Shown piece by piece: positions 37,556 through 51,900 of a stretch of 64,000 nt of DNA (position 1 is the first letter of the stretch; each line of letters starts with the position of its first letter). The translations under genes and the position numbers were made by a program. The notes beneath the pieces are model-generated. The model saw only the letters and a list, made by a program, of their open reading frames with translations. It was not told where the DNA came from and ran no database searches. Origin of the DNA: Gyrodactylus bullatarudis (Eukaryota; Platyhelminthes; Monogenea; Gyrodactylidea; Gyrodactylidae); contig SSNU01000247.1 in NCBI GenBank assembly GCA_012064415.1, forward strand, positions 1,550,629 to 1,614,628, written 5' to 3'.

Positions 37556-39381
37556 ATGTCTTGGCTTTTTGGATACAAGAAACCGGAAAATCTAGAAATT
37601 CCTTCTATTCCAGAGGATAGAATCCCTAGTCCACCTCAGCCTCCTTCCAAAGATGATCGTAAAAATCTAGAAAAAGCGTTTTCAGCCTTCAAATTTGATT
37701 CAGCTGCTCTCGAGAGGGCAGCAAAAGCTGCTAAAGAGCTTGAAAGCTCAAGTATGATTATTAATTCTTTGTTGATTATTAGAGTTTGCCAATGAGGCTT
37801 TGGAAATATCAAAGAATCAAGAAAAAACACAGCAAATGGAATATCAGGCCAAAATGAAGCAATATGAAGCTACGATTGAACAGCTCAAAATTGACCAAAT
37901 TCGAGCTGCTGCTGACGAGAGGAGAAAAAACTTCGAAGATGAAGCTAAACTTCAGAAGAGTCGCGCGGAATATCAAGACCATTTGGCCAGAAAGCGTGCT
38001 GAGGACGACGGAGTTCGTCAAAAACGCCTTCAAGATGAACTATTAGCTAAGCAAGAAGCTTCTGTTGAAAAACAAGAAGGTTTAAGACGCAAAACTATTG
38101 AATACGAGGCTCAGTTACGTCATGAGAATGAAATGAAGCAAATACAAGCGCGGATTGAGGGTGAAGCCAAAGTTGAACGAGAGAATCGAGAAATTCGTCT
38201 TGAGAAATCCAGAATGGAACAAATCGAATTTCGTCAAACTGTTCTTGAATCTATTTCCTCAGTTGGTAACATGGTTGGAAAAGGTTTGAACTTTTTCCTT
38301 GAAGACAAGCAAAAGGTCACTACAGCTGTTATCTCATTGAGTGCCTTAGCTGGTGGTGTATACATGGCCAAGTATTCTATTAAAACTGCTGCCAATTTAA
38401 TTGAAAATCGAATTGGAAAACCTTCTCTATTACGAGAGACTTCTCGCCTTAACATTATTGATGCATTTAAATCTCCTGGCAAGACTTTTCAAAGAGCTAT
38501 GGGTCGAGAAATCGATCCTCTTAAAGGAATTGTTCTAAGACCTGATTTGGAAGCTCAATTAAGACGAATAGCTATCGGAACAAGACATACCAAGGCCAAT
38601 GGAGGATTTTACCGCAACGTTCTCATGGCTGGTCCACCAGGTACGGGTAAAACCATGTTCGCTAAAAGTCTGGCTAACAATTCTGGCTTGGATTATGCTA
38701 TTCTAACTGGTGGTGATATTGCCCCTCTAGGTCCAGACGGGGTCACTTCAGTTCACAAAGTTTTTGACTGGGCCAGCACTTCGAGAAAAGGTCTTTTGAT
38801 TTTTGTTGACGAAGCAGATGCTTTCCTCAGGAAGAGAGACCAGGAAAGGATAAGTGAGGGCATGAGAGCCACTCTGAATGCTTTCCTTTATCGTACGGGT
38901 GAACAATCGAAAAAGTACAATTTTCCTCAATTAACCAAATTTCAAATTTTTAATCATTTTTTTCCTTTATTATAGTTGTATGCTGGTACTTGCTAGCAAT
39001 CAACCTGAGCAATTCGATTGGGCTATCAATGACAGAATGGATGAAATAGTCTATTTCGATCTACCTGGCCTTGAAGAACGCGAGAGAATAATAAGGCATT
39101 ACTTTGATTTGTATCTGCTTCAGCCAAGTTTAGATAAGCGACAGAGAATTCGTCTCTCTGAAGACATTGACTATGCTGTCAAATGCCGTCAAGTGGCTGA
39201 GAACACCAGTAATCTTTCAGGTCGTGAACTTTCCAAAGTGGCTATAGCATGGCAGGCAGCTGCCTTTAGTTCTGCAGATGGCTATTTATCATCAGAAATG
39301 ATTGACAAGGTCGTTGAGAATGCTGTTGCAGCCAACAAAAAGAAAATGACCTGGAGACAACATGGGATTCTGCCCGAGTAA
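37556..39381 (+). CDS. ATAD3: ATAD3 mitochondrial AAA+ ATPase (3 exons)
   Basis: Exons 37,556-37,751; 37,783-38,914; 38,976-39,381, with introns of 31 and 61 nt, give 577 aa, close to family length. The N-terminus MSWLFGYK and a Pro-rich segment are typical. Residues about 45-235 form the long charged coiled coil. A membrane segment (TTAVISLSALAGGVYMA) lies near 245-262. The AAA+ core has Walker A GPPGTGKT at about 349-356, Walker B LLIFVDEADAF at about 403-413, then LRATLNAFLYRTG and MLVLASNQPEQFDWAI with the sensor-1 Asn. ATAD3 spans the mitochondrial inner membrane, with roles in nucleoid organisation, cholesterol handling and inner-outer membrane contact. All catalytic motifs are intact. 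It is convergent with the phospholipase D gene 600 bp downstream. Confidence 0.97.
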
Positions 39382-39981
39382 TTCAACCATACCTAGGAGA
39401 TCATTCGTTTTGTAAATAGTTTAGAAATACTACGGAACAATCCAAAATTTTCATGTCTTGTAACCCTGATGTGCTAACACCCTAGTGAGAGAATTAAAGT
39501 TCATTTTTTATTAATAATCTATTCTTTTGATTTTTATTCTTTCTTGTGCAACGTTGCACACAGTTGCCCGTGAAAATATGGCATTTGAGAACTGAAAAAT
39601 TATTTTTGTTAAAAACAGCAAATCACATATCATTAATCTCACGCTCACACTGTCTCATCTAAGCCGGGTGGAGCGTGAAAGGCTCTCTTTTGATAATATT
39701 AACAATATATCCTGATCAGATTATAGCAAAGTAATAATTAGAGGAAAAATGTCATTCTCTTGTTGTCAGCAAAACATTTGTTCAATGTTGAAAGAGACTT
39801 GGCATTGAATAATAATAAATTAATCTTTCTCAAATTGAAAAAAACAAACACGAAATTATAAGTTACGCATTGCACTGATATACGTGCATTGCAATGTTTG
39901 AGGTAATAAAAATGTCGAGCCAATCAGATAAGCTGTAAAGGCTGTGGTCTGTGAGAAGAGGGTAAAAGTGAAGGGACGGGA
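39382..39981. other. Interval between the ATAD3 and PLD stops
   Basis: A 600-bp convergent intergenic region, presumably both 3' UTRs. I see no ORF worth calling. Confidence 0.5.
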
Positions 39982-42900
39982 TCAAGTCCAAATAATGTAG
40001 GGGACAAGACCTTCTTTGGTATTAATGCGAGGGGCAAGATATTCTCGAGAGAGGAATGATTCTGGAAAGAATTCTAAATGTCCAAAGTGACCTTTGAGCC
40101 GTTCAATGGCCTTTTTGGGATCTGATCGAGCGATTGGAACTTCAGAACGACGGGCCTCCAACTCTTTGAATGTCTCTGTTTTAGCCGAAGGTATAGGAAG
40201 AAAAACCTAAGAGAAGACGAGAAAAAGGTAGAAATGTAAAATTAATTACAATGCTAAACTATCTTTCTTACTTCTTCAATAATTTCTGAATTTCTTCTAG
40301 CGATTGATTTCCAGACTCCATGGAAAAATTCGTCACAAACAGGATCGTTGATGAGAGTAGGATCGAAATTGGACATGATCCTATTTTTCTTATTGAGAAT
40401 GCCCAAATGTTCTGACATTAGGGCCCTTCGGAAACGTCGACAAAACTTTCCAGACAGAGTTTTCTTACCATCAAATGTTGTCGGTATTAAGCAATCAGGT
40501 TCAGTATCCTCGATGAGCATGGCAAGCTCAGAGTCTCGGGAGCCAACCATACTTCGATCATTCAAATTGGCAGAGCCAATGATGACTCTCCTATCATCAA
40601 CAATCATGATCTTATCATGAATATAGATCATCTCACAGGCCAAACGATCCTCGGACCATTTTTCCCATTTCCTCAACGAGTTTACAGAAATATATTCCTC
40701 TGGATCAATCTGTAGTTTACGAAGTCTAGGGAAGAGGGCAGTATCTCCTTGAAATAGACTTGCTCGTGTATAGTAGAGAATTGCATGTTGGGCAGTACCA
40801 CTAGGCCGACCAACTTCGCCCTCGAATGCTCCCAGAAATGGAAGGACAATGTAGACTCGAAACTTTTGTTTTGCCCTAAAAGAGAAATAAAGAATAGACA
40901 AAAAATCTTACTTGTGGGCCTTGAGGACTCGGCGGAAGATGGCGTCGCCAATTGGATTGAGGACCTCTGAGTGATTCCACAATTCATCATTAAGAGGACC
41001 TCTTTCGGTTGTTGAAGCATCTTGAATTTCATTAGTTTCATGTGACCCAATAGTTTCTGCTTCATCTCTCATGATCTGATTGACAAGGGAACCAGGTGTG
41101 TTGGCATTTTCCCGGATGTATTTAGGCGATTTTCTAGACTCTGGAGCACAATAGCTAATATAGAATTGATTCTCAACATAAATATAATGTTCAGATCTTT
41201 CAATCATATCGATGTAGGCTCTGACGATGGAAACTTCCTCAAATGAAATTTGATTGGACTCCTCGTGGGCTGAGTCTATCACCTTTTCATTGAGATTCAA
41301 TGCCCAAGTACCGGCACTCCTCAAAGCCTGAACACTACAAGTGAAACTGGGACGGGAGTTATCAAGTAACTTGGTCAAATTCCCGCTTAACCAGGGTTCA
41401 CTTCTAGTCATGGGCAAGAGGATTGGCGGAGGATGTCTATCAACAGCTGCCTCTTTTACCTTGTGAGATCGTTTTGCGCGCTTCTTTCGTTGTGTCGAAG
41501 TTGATTTTGTCAGCTAAAATAAAACATGATACATATCTGACGAGTTGAATAAAGAGAAATAATTCTTTGGATTTTCTGATAATAGATGTTCCTTTAAAAC
41601 CTCTAAAAATTTTTTAATTCTTTTGATTCATGCCTGGGAATATCAGGTCTATCGTTTTGTTATTGAATTTTGTTTTTAATAAAATAATCAGTGAGAACAT
41701 ACAGCTACATCATTCCATCGTTGAATAAAGTGTCTAGCAAAGTCTTGAGCCGGTTCTCCCAGCACCACAGCATGTGCATCATGCCAGGGCATTCTTGGTA
41801 TGGCAAATCTATTGACAATATCTGTAAAGGGTTCATTAATTGGGTAACAATCTCTGACTAGCCAGTTGACGTAATCCTTTCCCACAAACATGTACTTGTT
41901 GCATAGTTCCTTTAGGTCTGGATCCAAGTCTGTTTCACTAAATTTTCAAAAAACAACAAAATTTAATTATTTCAACAATGGTATGCCTTGGAGTTGAGTA
42001 TTTACTTCAAAAAAGTTTAATCAATCAAAGAAAAATAAATGAAAATAACTGTTAGACATAAAAAAATATTAAATTGCTTTTGACTACAAACAATGATGAT
42101 GTAACGTAAATTGCCTACACATGAAGAAAGTTGAAAGAGAGAGAGAGAGAGAGACAATAATACGTCATGGAGACTAAATAAAAAGGGCTTGATTCTCTTG
42201 CGGACAAAAATTGGTTTAATGTCTAAGAGTGGGGGCGGGGTTAATTAATTGCAATTGGGACATATTCTTTGTTATAATAAAGTATTTTAGTCAATAAGGA
42301 ATTCAAAAGGAAATAATGAATGAGTTGTGTTTATGAAATAGGGAAACAATGTTAATTATAATTATAGATTCAAGTATGATACAATTCAAGGCTAGTGAAC
42401 TCGAGTGAGAGGATTCCTCCTTCTTAAAAGCCAGTTTGTATTTTGATAATCTTGTTTTATGGCGCCAATAAAAGTCAGCTGAGCTATAGTTGGTAGACTT
42501 TAACTACAGATAAGCCTGACAATTTTTAAAATAAAATATAAACAAAAAGATGGAAATCAACAAATAAAAAATTGAAATGACACTATAGATCGGAGTTTAA
42601 CTATGAGTATAGAATTTTCCTGTTATTCTTAGAAAATTGGTTCATGATAAAAAGAGAATCAACCCATCTTCAGGTATGTTCACAAATTCTACTCCCATAT
42701 TTTCATAAGTAACATACCAGACATTGATCAATGTGTATGTGGCAGTAAATTAGAACATCAAGGCTATCAATAATAATTCCACTTGTTTCTTTTCAGATTT
42801 AATAATTATTGAGGGAAACTAAAGTATTCTTGTTGTAGTTGTTAACTCATACTTGAGTATGAATCAGAAAGGATTCATCTGCTAATTCGTATATGGAAGA

Positions 42901-45900
42901 GCAGAAGTGTATAATAAAGAATATTAGTACAGTGAAACTGACTGATTTATTTCTCAAAACCACATTCGAAAGGCAGATTTAAGAGCTTTTCTAATATTAT
43001 CAAATCATAAATCATTAGAGTTTCTCGAAGCTTTAAAATCCCATTGGATCTTTTGAAAAAAAGGAAATTTGAGTCTGACAAAGCCTACATTCATCGATCC
43101 AGTAAATTTGATATAACTAATCAATACTCTTAGCTATTATTATGGCTATTAACGTTTTTATCTGAATCATAAGAGAGTAGTAGAATTTCGATACATTTCT
43201 TAACCAAAATGTAACTTATTGATTTTATCAAATGATGTGTCCATTTTTGATTGGCCACAAGAGTTCTTGGGGTGTGAGTTGTCAAATTATAATAATTATT
43301 CACAATTTAAAAAAGACATGTAACCTTTTGATAGGTATAGTTATAGAGATTAAAAGTAAAAAGAAAGAATCTGATTGGTCTACCACAAGGAATGAATGAA
43401 GGGAAGGAACAAAACTTTTGAAGAAAAAGGCAAAAATGACAAATGAAAGGTGGTAAAACTGATTTATCTTTTGTTGTCGTAGGAAAAACCTGTGATGAAT
43501 TTAGGTTTTTATTGCTGGTTGTTGTTTTTGTTGACAAACTCACTCGTCTTCTGAGAATATTTCAAATTCTGTGCCAATAGTCAATCTGATAGAGTTATTA
43601 ATTTACATTTTTATACGACTAGAATCTTTTGTATAAAGAGGAGACAGGAAAAGAGTAGAAAGTTTTGGTTAACCACCTTGAAAGCAAAAGGGAGCAACCT
43701 AGATAATTATTCATTCTCTTTTTTCGAAAGGACAGAGTTACCAATTCGCTCTGAGGAAAAGTTATTTTTTCGGAAAATAGTTATGATTAGAGGAGAGAAT
43801 ATTGATTGATAACCCACGTTGTTCTTTGTTGAGAGGACATTACATCCATTTCATAAGAGTCAGTAATTTTCAATCCTTCTGAGAGTCTGTGTGCATGAAA
43901 TTTTGAGCTGGATTATCACCATGAACAAAGATGGATTGTAACAATTCACAAACTGTATTACATTTACTAGAGAAATTTACGCCCATTCTTTTGATTTTTC
44001 GAATTATCTAAATTTCACTGATTTTTAAGTAATTAAAATGATCAAAAAGTCAAAGTTCAACGCCCAAAAAATGATAAAGTGAATCATTTGATCAGATTCT
44101 GCCCAACTTCAAATAAATAGGAATTTGGTATCATTATTTATTTTCCATCAAAAATTTTTTATCCTATCGATAGAAAGTGGGCCGTATGATCTGAATTACA
44201 AAATATTCTTCAACAATTCAGGTCATGTCAGATAAGATCGTGGGATACTATACAAAAAACTATTTTAAATAGGCAAAAATCTAAAAGGTTCTGTACTGAA
44301 AAGTAATGCCCAATTTTATAGTCAGAATATAAAACACTGGTTAATAATTTTAGAATGAGTAAATTCGATCATGGGCAAATTAAACTAGAATGATTTTATC
44401 GATAGAAAGAGATTGAGATGCTTGTTTAAAAGATTATCATACATTTACTGTATTAAGTTGAGGAGATTTGTATGAGAAAACGCATGTTAATAGTACATGT
44501 TTAGTACTAAAGAACATTTACGTAATAAGTATTATAAGAGGAATAATGAATATTATCATTTAATAACTAACCTCTTTATTTCCTTTTCGATAGTATGACT
44601 TGCAATCGTCCTCCGTCTAGTCAACCAGTCATGATGGATTTCAAGGTCTTCATCTGAGGAGTTTTCCTCCTCGGAGAGACCCTGTTTCATCATCATTGTG
44701 AATCGTCTTTGTAGCATATTCTTGATGTTTTGTCTAGCTTGTTTCTATAGATGAGATTATGTATTAGTATCGTATGAAATAATCCACAGGGGAATTTTAC
44801 AATAGGAAAGCTCTGTATTATAGGTTGATTTTATTGTAGAAGCAAAAACTAATTCGTCATATTCTCAGTAAAGAATAGAATGAAAGAATGGGTCTGATCA
44901 TGCTATATAAAGCTAATTGATATGAAGTTGGGAATCTAAGATTTTTACAGAAATCTCGATTTTTGCATCAAGAATTCGAAATTGTTAAAGGCTTTTTAAA
45001 ATCCTACTCATTTTGCCCACCTTTCACCATTAAAAGAAAAAAATTATTTTTATGAAAAATATGGACATTTTAAAAATTTTGATTGGGCGCCAAAATCCCA
45101 TTTTTTCGAATTTTGAGCAGAAATTTTTTATTGATTTGAAAGTGGGATGCTGATCGTAAGAGTTTTTTCAGGATCAAGTTTAGACAAGAAAATCAATTCA
45201 ACTGAATCTGATCTTATGCTTAACCTTATTATCGTTTGGGAGCGGAATTTCGATTTTTTTATCCTTTTCACTACTTGAAAATCAATGAAATTTCGATTAT
45301 TCAAAATCTCTTGAAAATGAGAAAATTGTCGATAATTTGACGGTGCTAATCAGCTTTATTATCTAATCTTGATCCTGAGAATCAATTTTTGATCACTCTC
45401 CCACTTTCAAATCAACAAAAATTTTCAGCTCAAAGTTCGAAAATGGGATTTTGGCGTCAAATTAGGAATTAGAAAAATGAACATATTTCTCATAAAAATC
45501 ATTTTTTCAGAATTTTTTCTTCAAATGGGCAACATGAGTAGGATTCCAAAAAATCGAGATTTCTGTAAAAATCATAGATTCCTAACATCCTATCAACCAA
45601 TTTTATTTGGAAGGAATCATGCTTTAAAGGCTTACAAATTTTCTCAAGTTTTAACTAATTCTATTGTAAAACCATTTTTAGATCTTATTTTACCTAAGGG
45701 AAAATAGTTCATATAATTCATGCAATAAGAATAATTCAGGGTGTATGATAATTATCTTGAGAGGAATTATGACATCATCAATCAAGATAATCAATATGAT
45801 TCAAATTGGGCATTGAATGTAGTCAGAAAAAATGAAATAAATTATACATTCTGTTTTGTCCAATCAGAGGGAAACTAGGTAATTGTAGACTTTAGAATGG

Positions 45901-48900
45901 GGTAGATGAGAGGGAATTCTATCAGACAGACATTCGCACACTTACAAGTTTTGTGTGCATGTCTACGGAAACGATATCCAATCTATTTAACATCTTCATT
46001 GTGAATTATGTGAGAGAGAAAGATCATGAAATGGTCCTGTAATAAGCTATTCTAAAAGTCTGTAGACTCCATAGTAAACCAGGGAATTTGGAAACTCGGT
46101 ATCCAGATTAGCTATTCACTAGAATTCAGAGATAATCTAAAAACTTTTGACAACTTTTGATAAAAAACATATTCCCTCTTAAATTTGAAAAGCAAAAGGC
46201 AAAAATGATCCAGAGGTCGCTGTCTAAAAGACATGCTAGGATAAAGAACAAAAAAAGTTTTTTTGGTGAATAAAGCTCTATTTTCGTCGGTTCTGTTCAA
46301 ATCAAACACCGACTTGATGTATTTATTATGTTAAGATTTAGAGAACGTAATATGATCTGGCCAAAAGCAATGCATATCAACTATGCAATGATGATCGTAA
46401 GAGGTTTTACTCTCAACCAGAATTGTAAGCCCCCTTGCCATCAAGGTGAAGGATTTTTCGCTTTCCCCAAAGCAACAAAATCGTAGAGGGAAGCATGAGA
46501 AAAGAGTAGTACATAGTACTCGGACAAGATTGTTTTTTCTTCATCCTTTTAGACAGTAACCTCAGAATATTTTCAAGGAAATTAGGCAGCTTATTACAGG
46601 CAATAATAATTATTTCAAGCAATTCAATCATAAATAAGAGACATGCTGCATAATGGGAGTGAGAATCATTGAAGGGGGTCAATATTTCGACATAGTTGTG
46701 GAGGAAAAAATAATAACTCACTTCAGCCTTGTGCTTGTTCAAGGCTGCCTTAAATTTATTCTTGATAATCTGTACAAGTTCAAATTGGAATTAATTTACA
46801 AAAAAGAAGTCGGCCGTGAAAGAAAAAGAAGAAATTCATGAAAATAATGCTCACAGTTCTTTTGGTGTTCTTTGAATCTCCAGCAGTACCATTGGTGGCA
46901 TTCTTTGACTCGTTTCCATCATAGAGGTTCATCACGAAGGAAGGTTGATCTGTCTGGGTATCATTCTGAGTACCCTCGTTGCCTAAATTTGAAATTTATA
47001 TTAAAAATTTGGTTGATACGAATTTGATAATCTATGATTTTTATAAAAACCAAAAAGACGAATATCAACATTGAATTTTCGACAGATCTACAATTTTCAC
47101 ATTTCTATTAACCACCCTTCTTCTTAAAAATCAACGGAAATTTTCAGCACAAAGTTAGGAATCCGGTGACAAATTGACAGTTGAAAAATTACCATATTCT
47201 TTTCATCAAATGTTAAAAGCAGGCAACATGATCTTGATTTCTGAAAACCTCAATCAAATTCGATTTCTTGAAGAAAAAATTGAGAACTTTTTGTAAAAAT
47301 CACAGATTCCATATATTATTAGTTTTATGATGATTTTAGACAATAAATTATTTTACACTTGTTATTCTTGTCCATTAAGGCATAAAATCAAATACATTAA
47401 AGTCATGAGATATAAATAAACTATGTACAATATATAATTGGTGGAATAAAACGGGTTTTAGATACCAGTGAAATACACTCACTCATTGATAGGTTATTAA
47501 TAGCTTGATGGAAAATTTATTGATAATAAGAAGTTTAATTGGTAGTCAAGGTGAAATATAAAAAATTGAATAGGTTGCCTTATTAGAAGAATTTCGTTTG
47601 ACCTTCATAAACTGGTCTATATTTAGAAATGTAGAAGTCTAGAATATTATCAAGAGAAGCCGTTTAAATAGTCTTTTAGAGGCAGACTCAATTAATCATA
47701 TATAATTTTGATACTATGAATTACATAGTCGGTATGATTAATTTTTTCTAAACTTTATGATAACCGAGAAAATATGGCTATTTTTGACATGCCCCTATTT
47801 TCATTGCATATCAGATATTTCAGATAAAATTCCCAACTCCTAATGGTAGATTTATTTTTTACGAAAAAATGCTGAGATTTGCTATTTTTTCTAGAAATAT
47901 GAAAATGATGAAAAATCAAATCTTTTTTTGAATAAAAAAGTAGAAGGTATTCTCTCTAAATTTACTTTTACGAATCAATATGGAAATAATTTGCAAGAGA
48001 AAGATTTTCTCGCTCATCTGCTGTTGCAAGAGAAATTAATTGAATTAAATAATAGTAATGATTACTCTTATTAGCTCATATTCACGAGTTTAATTAGCAG
48101 TATCTAATTCATTGATTAATATTATATTACTACTACATATTAGGAAATATACAAAGGTTATCTCACTTAAATTACAATCGTCATTGAGAATGCTGACCTT
48201 TCCAAAGCCTGGCATGAAGACGGTTGTCCCATTCTGTGAGTTATCACCGAAAGCATCTGGAGTTTTGGAGCTTTGTCTGCTAATGACAAGACCGACTTGG
48301 CCACCGGGCAAATTCAGCATTGATGGTTGTTGCTAAACATGAAAATTTGGAGATAAAAGTGGAATGGATACAAGATTGTCTCTCTCTTTTTAATACAAAT
48401 TCAAAATTAAAGGTTTTGATGAAAATTATTATTGAAATTGATTACTTCAACAGGATGAAATTAATTATACGAGTATACATTCGAGATGAGCTCTAGAGTT
48501 ATAAAAACTCTTTATATGTTGCTTATGAGGATATGCATGTAGCTTCCTTTCCTAAGCTAATAATTCCATGTGTAAGAATAATAAATCGTATTCATCTTCG
48601 TATTATTACCAACTTTAATTGTGTTTTTGACGAAAAATTCAAATCTGAAGTTGGGAATATATGGTTATTAAAAAAACCAGATAAAAAACCTAGATATTTT
48701 CATAAATAATTCGAATATGTTATTCTTGAGAAAAATATGGGCATTTTTCAAATCCCATTTATTCCAACTTTGAACAGATGTTTGATAATAGAAATTTTCA
48801 AGTAGTGAGGTCAATCCTGAAATTGATTTTCTTGTCAAATCTTGATCCAAAAAGACTTCTTTTGACAATTCTACCATTCTCAAATCATTAGAATATATCA

Positions 48901-51900
48901 GTTTAAATAAATGGGATTTTGGCGCCAAATCGAAATTTGCATAAATTTCAGAATATTTTTCTTCAAACTGAAAAACGTATGAAACACATTCGATTTTTTA
49001 ATGAAAATATCACAGATTCCCAACTTCATATCAATTAGTTTTATTTCTAGAAATTCATCGTTTTCATCATCATCATCAAGTTTATCAATTTATAACTAGT
49101 TTGAAAGAAATTTCCCAGAAAAGTTTGAGCTCGTTTCATGTGCAAAGATGAGAGTACACTTTACAATTGATTTAACAGATGATTCAAAGGAATTCGACAA
49201 TTAAAAAATCATATTCACAGTATTTGTAGTAGTAGTAACTAGAGTAGTAATAAACTAAAAGTCTATAAAAGTGCAGAAAAATAAATGAAGAAATGAAATA
49301 GTCAAGCTTTGCTTATGGATTCTATCCAATTTGATGAGACAAGGTTGTTTTTTGTTCTAACGATCGATAGTGGAGAGTATTGACTCTGGCAATGTCTGAG
49401 AAGCGTTTATATTTTTTTAGTTCTTTAAGCGTTATGATAAAGAGTAGAAAATTGAGAGAAAAGCAAGAATATTACAGTCATTTTACGAAATTAGTGGACA
49501 CTTTTTCAATGTTATTGTAATAAAGAAGCCAAACCGTTGAGCCCTAAATTTAACTTGGCAGATAAGTTAGATTTTATTTTTCACCGCAAGGAATTCCTTT
49601 TCGATGTCATCGATAATAAAAAAGGGCCAACCCGATTCCAAGTAAACTTTGAGAGGAATAAGAAGCGCCAACTATTCTCTAATTTAAACAGAGTATCTAC
49701 GAGAAAAGCCATTCTGGGACGAACCATTCGAGGCTACATCGAATTAATTATAATTATTAGTTGAAAATAGTCCACTAAAGACGAAATAATGTCTCTTCAC
49801 AATATTCGAATAGATCTTAACCTGTAACTGGCTGATTTTCTATTAATTTTGTTCCACTTATATTTTTCTTATATTGGAAACTTTTTTGTATTAATTTTGT
49901 CAACATCTTCTCTAATATCGAAAAATGGTTCATTAATTTCATAAAATGACTGTAATCTGAATGATCAGAGAATAATATGACTGTTTGCTCAGAGTTCAAT
50001 GTGCTAATTTACATCAATTTTTCCTCAAGGTCATTTTATGGCAAGGCTTGTCGAATTTTATTATAATTATGAGTATTAGTTCTCCATAGATGAAAGCTCT
50101 TTTTATGGATTTCACGCATAAATTTCAAGATCATAGAAGCAGGGATGAAACCTGTTCATTTCAGGAAATAATTTATTCAAAAAGAAAGCACCCTAGGAGT
50201 ATTATTCAATGGAATGAATTTGAACCAGGTTAGAGACAAATCAAAAAGAGAAAACGTAAACAAGGAATCTGGACTCACCTGGTTCTCACTTTTCTCTTCG
50301 TGGGATTCATCAAAAGAGAATGCCTAATGTATTTTTAATACTGAAGTGATTATAGTGTTCACACAGCCAAGAAAATATACTTTGGATGATAAACTGTATA
50401 ACTCCTATAATATTTCATACTAGAGTTTTTGGATTAATCTCTTTTTCATCCAAAAGCGAAAGAGTAATAATGAAAAATTGCTCAAAATTCATGGTGGTGA
50501 AAGAAATTTCAAGTCTAGTTGAATTAGAGATATTTTGAGATTAATGAAAAATCGATTTTTGCATTCTTCTCGGAGACAATAAAATCCTCTTATATAATGC
50601 ATAGAGATTATTTAAAATTTCCAATCTTCCGCAGAAAGAAAAATCAAAAAATAGCAAGTGACTACATGGCTATCGAGAAAGAATGGAAAGCTCCCAGTAT
50701 CATGTGGTAGTGGTCTTTAGGTGAAGATTTGAAAAATTCACGTGAAACCTAGTTTATTGATTGATTTGCTGTCTTAAATTCCACCAAAGTTGCATAAGTC
50801 TTAGAGAATCGATTTAGTATTCTAAATCGTATTTATTGAAGAGTATCAAAAACTATTGAATTATGTAAGATACTCGTAAGATATTTCTGGATATTTGCCC
50901 AAGATTTGAAAAAAAACTTTCAATTGAGAATGTAGGATTCCTAATTTATTGTCACATAAATGTGAATGGAATCGTTGTACTTTAAACCTGATGTATAGAC
51001 TTTAATTGAAGCAATATATGCAAATTTCAATCAAACGTCATACAGATCTAGAGTATTATTCAACCAATTGTGGTAATACAGTCTTGTCAAAAATAAAAAG
51101 AATACTTTGCTACACATACAGTTAAGTTTGAGTCAAATAAATAAATAAATATTTACCAGATAGAGATAAGTCTCATATAAACAGTTATATACATTTGTTA
51201 TATTATAGATACATCTTTTAAATTTTAAAAAAGTTAAAGAATTCTAGAGAGAAGAAAATCAATAAACGATGATGTTTGAGAGTAAAATCAATTTGAAGCA
51301 ACTCACAGGATTCTCGGAGCCTTGTCGTTTCCACTTTTTGATAGTGTTGACAGCGACGAATGGGTTCATGGCCGAATTATTCGTTGTCTTGCCTGTATCA
51401 AAGGTAATCCGTTTAACTTTGCGATGTTCCTCATTAGCCTCGTCTTCCTCCGTGCTTTTCACCATCGACAAGAGCATTTGAGAGGTTAAATTCTTCCACT
51501 GGGGAAAACATGTTGAAAAATTTAATGGATATGAATGGATAAAGAATATTTGGAGTAAGCTAATTATTATCACTTTGGAGAAGAATAAATTTATATAGCA
51601 GTAAATGCTTCAAAAGAGTATTTTTACACCAGTACTGTCAATTCATTCAATGAATTTCATTGTCATTATCATTCAGTAAGTAGGTTTTACAACCATTGAA
51701 TAAAATAAGGAATACGCATGAATGTAATTCCGTGTTGACCAATCAGAATTGGGATTGAATCACACACAGAGTCTGTAAAAATTAAGCGGGATACTAGAGA
51801 GCAAAGAAATTTATTTCAACTCACTTCCTCATTTCGTGACTCTTGCTTTTATTCATATAAATTATTTTGTTAGAGTTATTTCGATCTAGCTTTTGTTATA

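Noticed and set aside
45477..45707. Plus-strand 76-codon frame
   Set aside because: It runs through the right arm of a family A fold-back element.
49537..49764. Plus-strand 75-codon frame within a PLD intron
   Set aside because: No ATG start, no recognisable motif, and basic composition that could arise by chance; it does not join any neighbouring exon.
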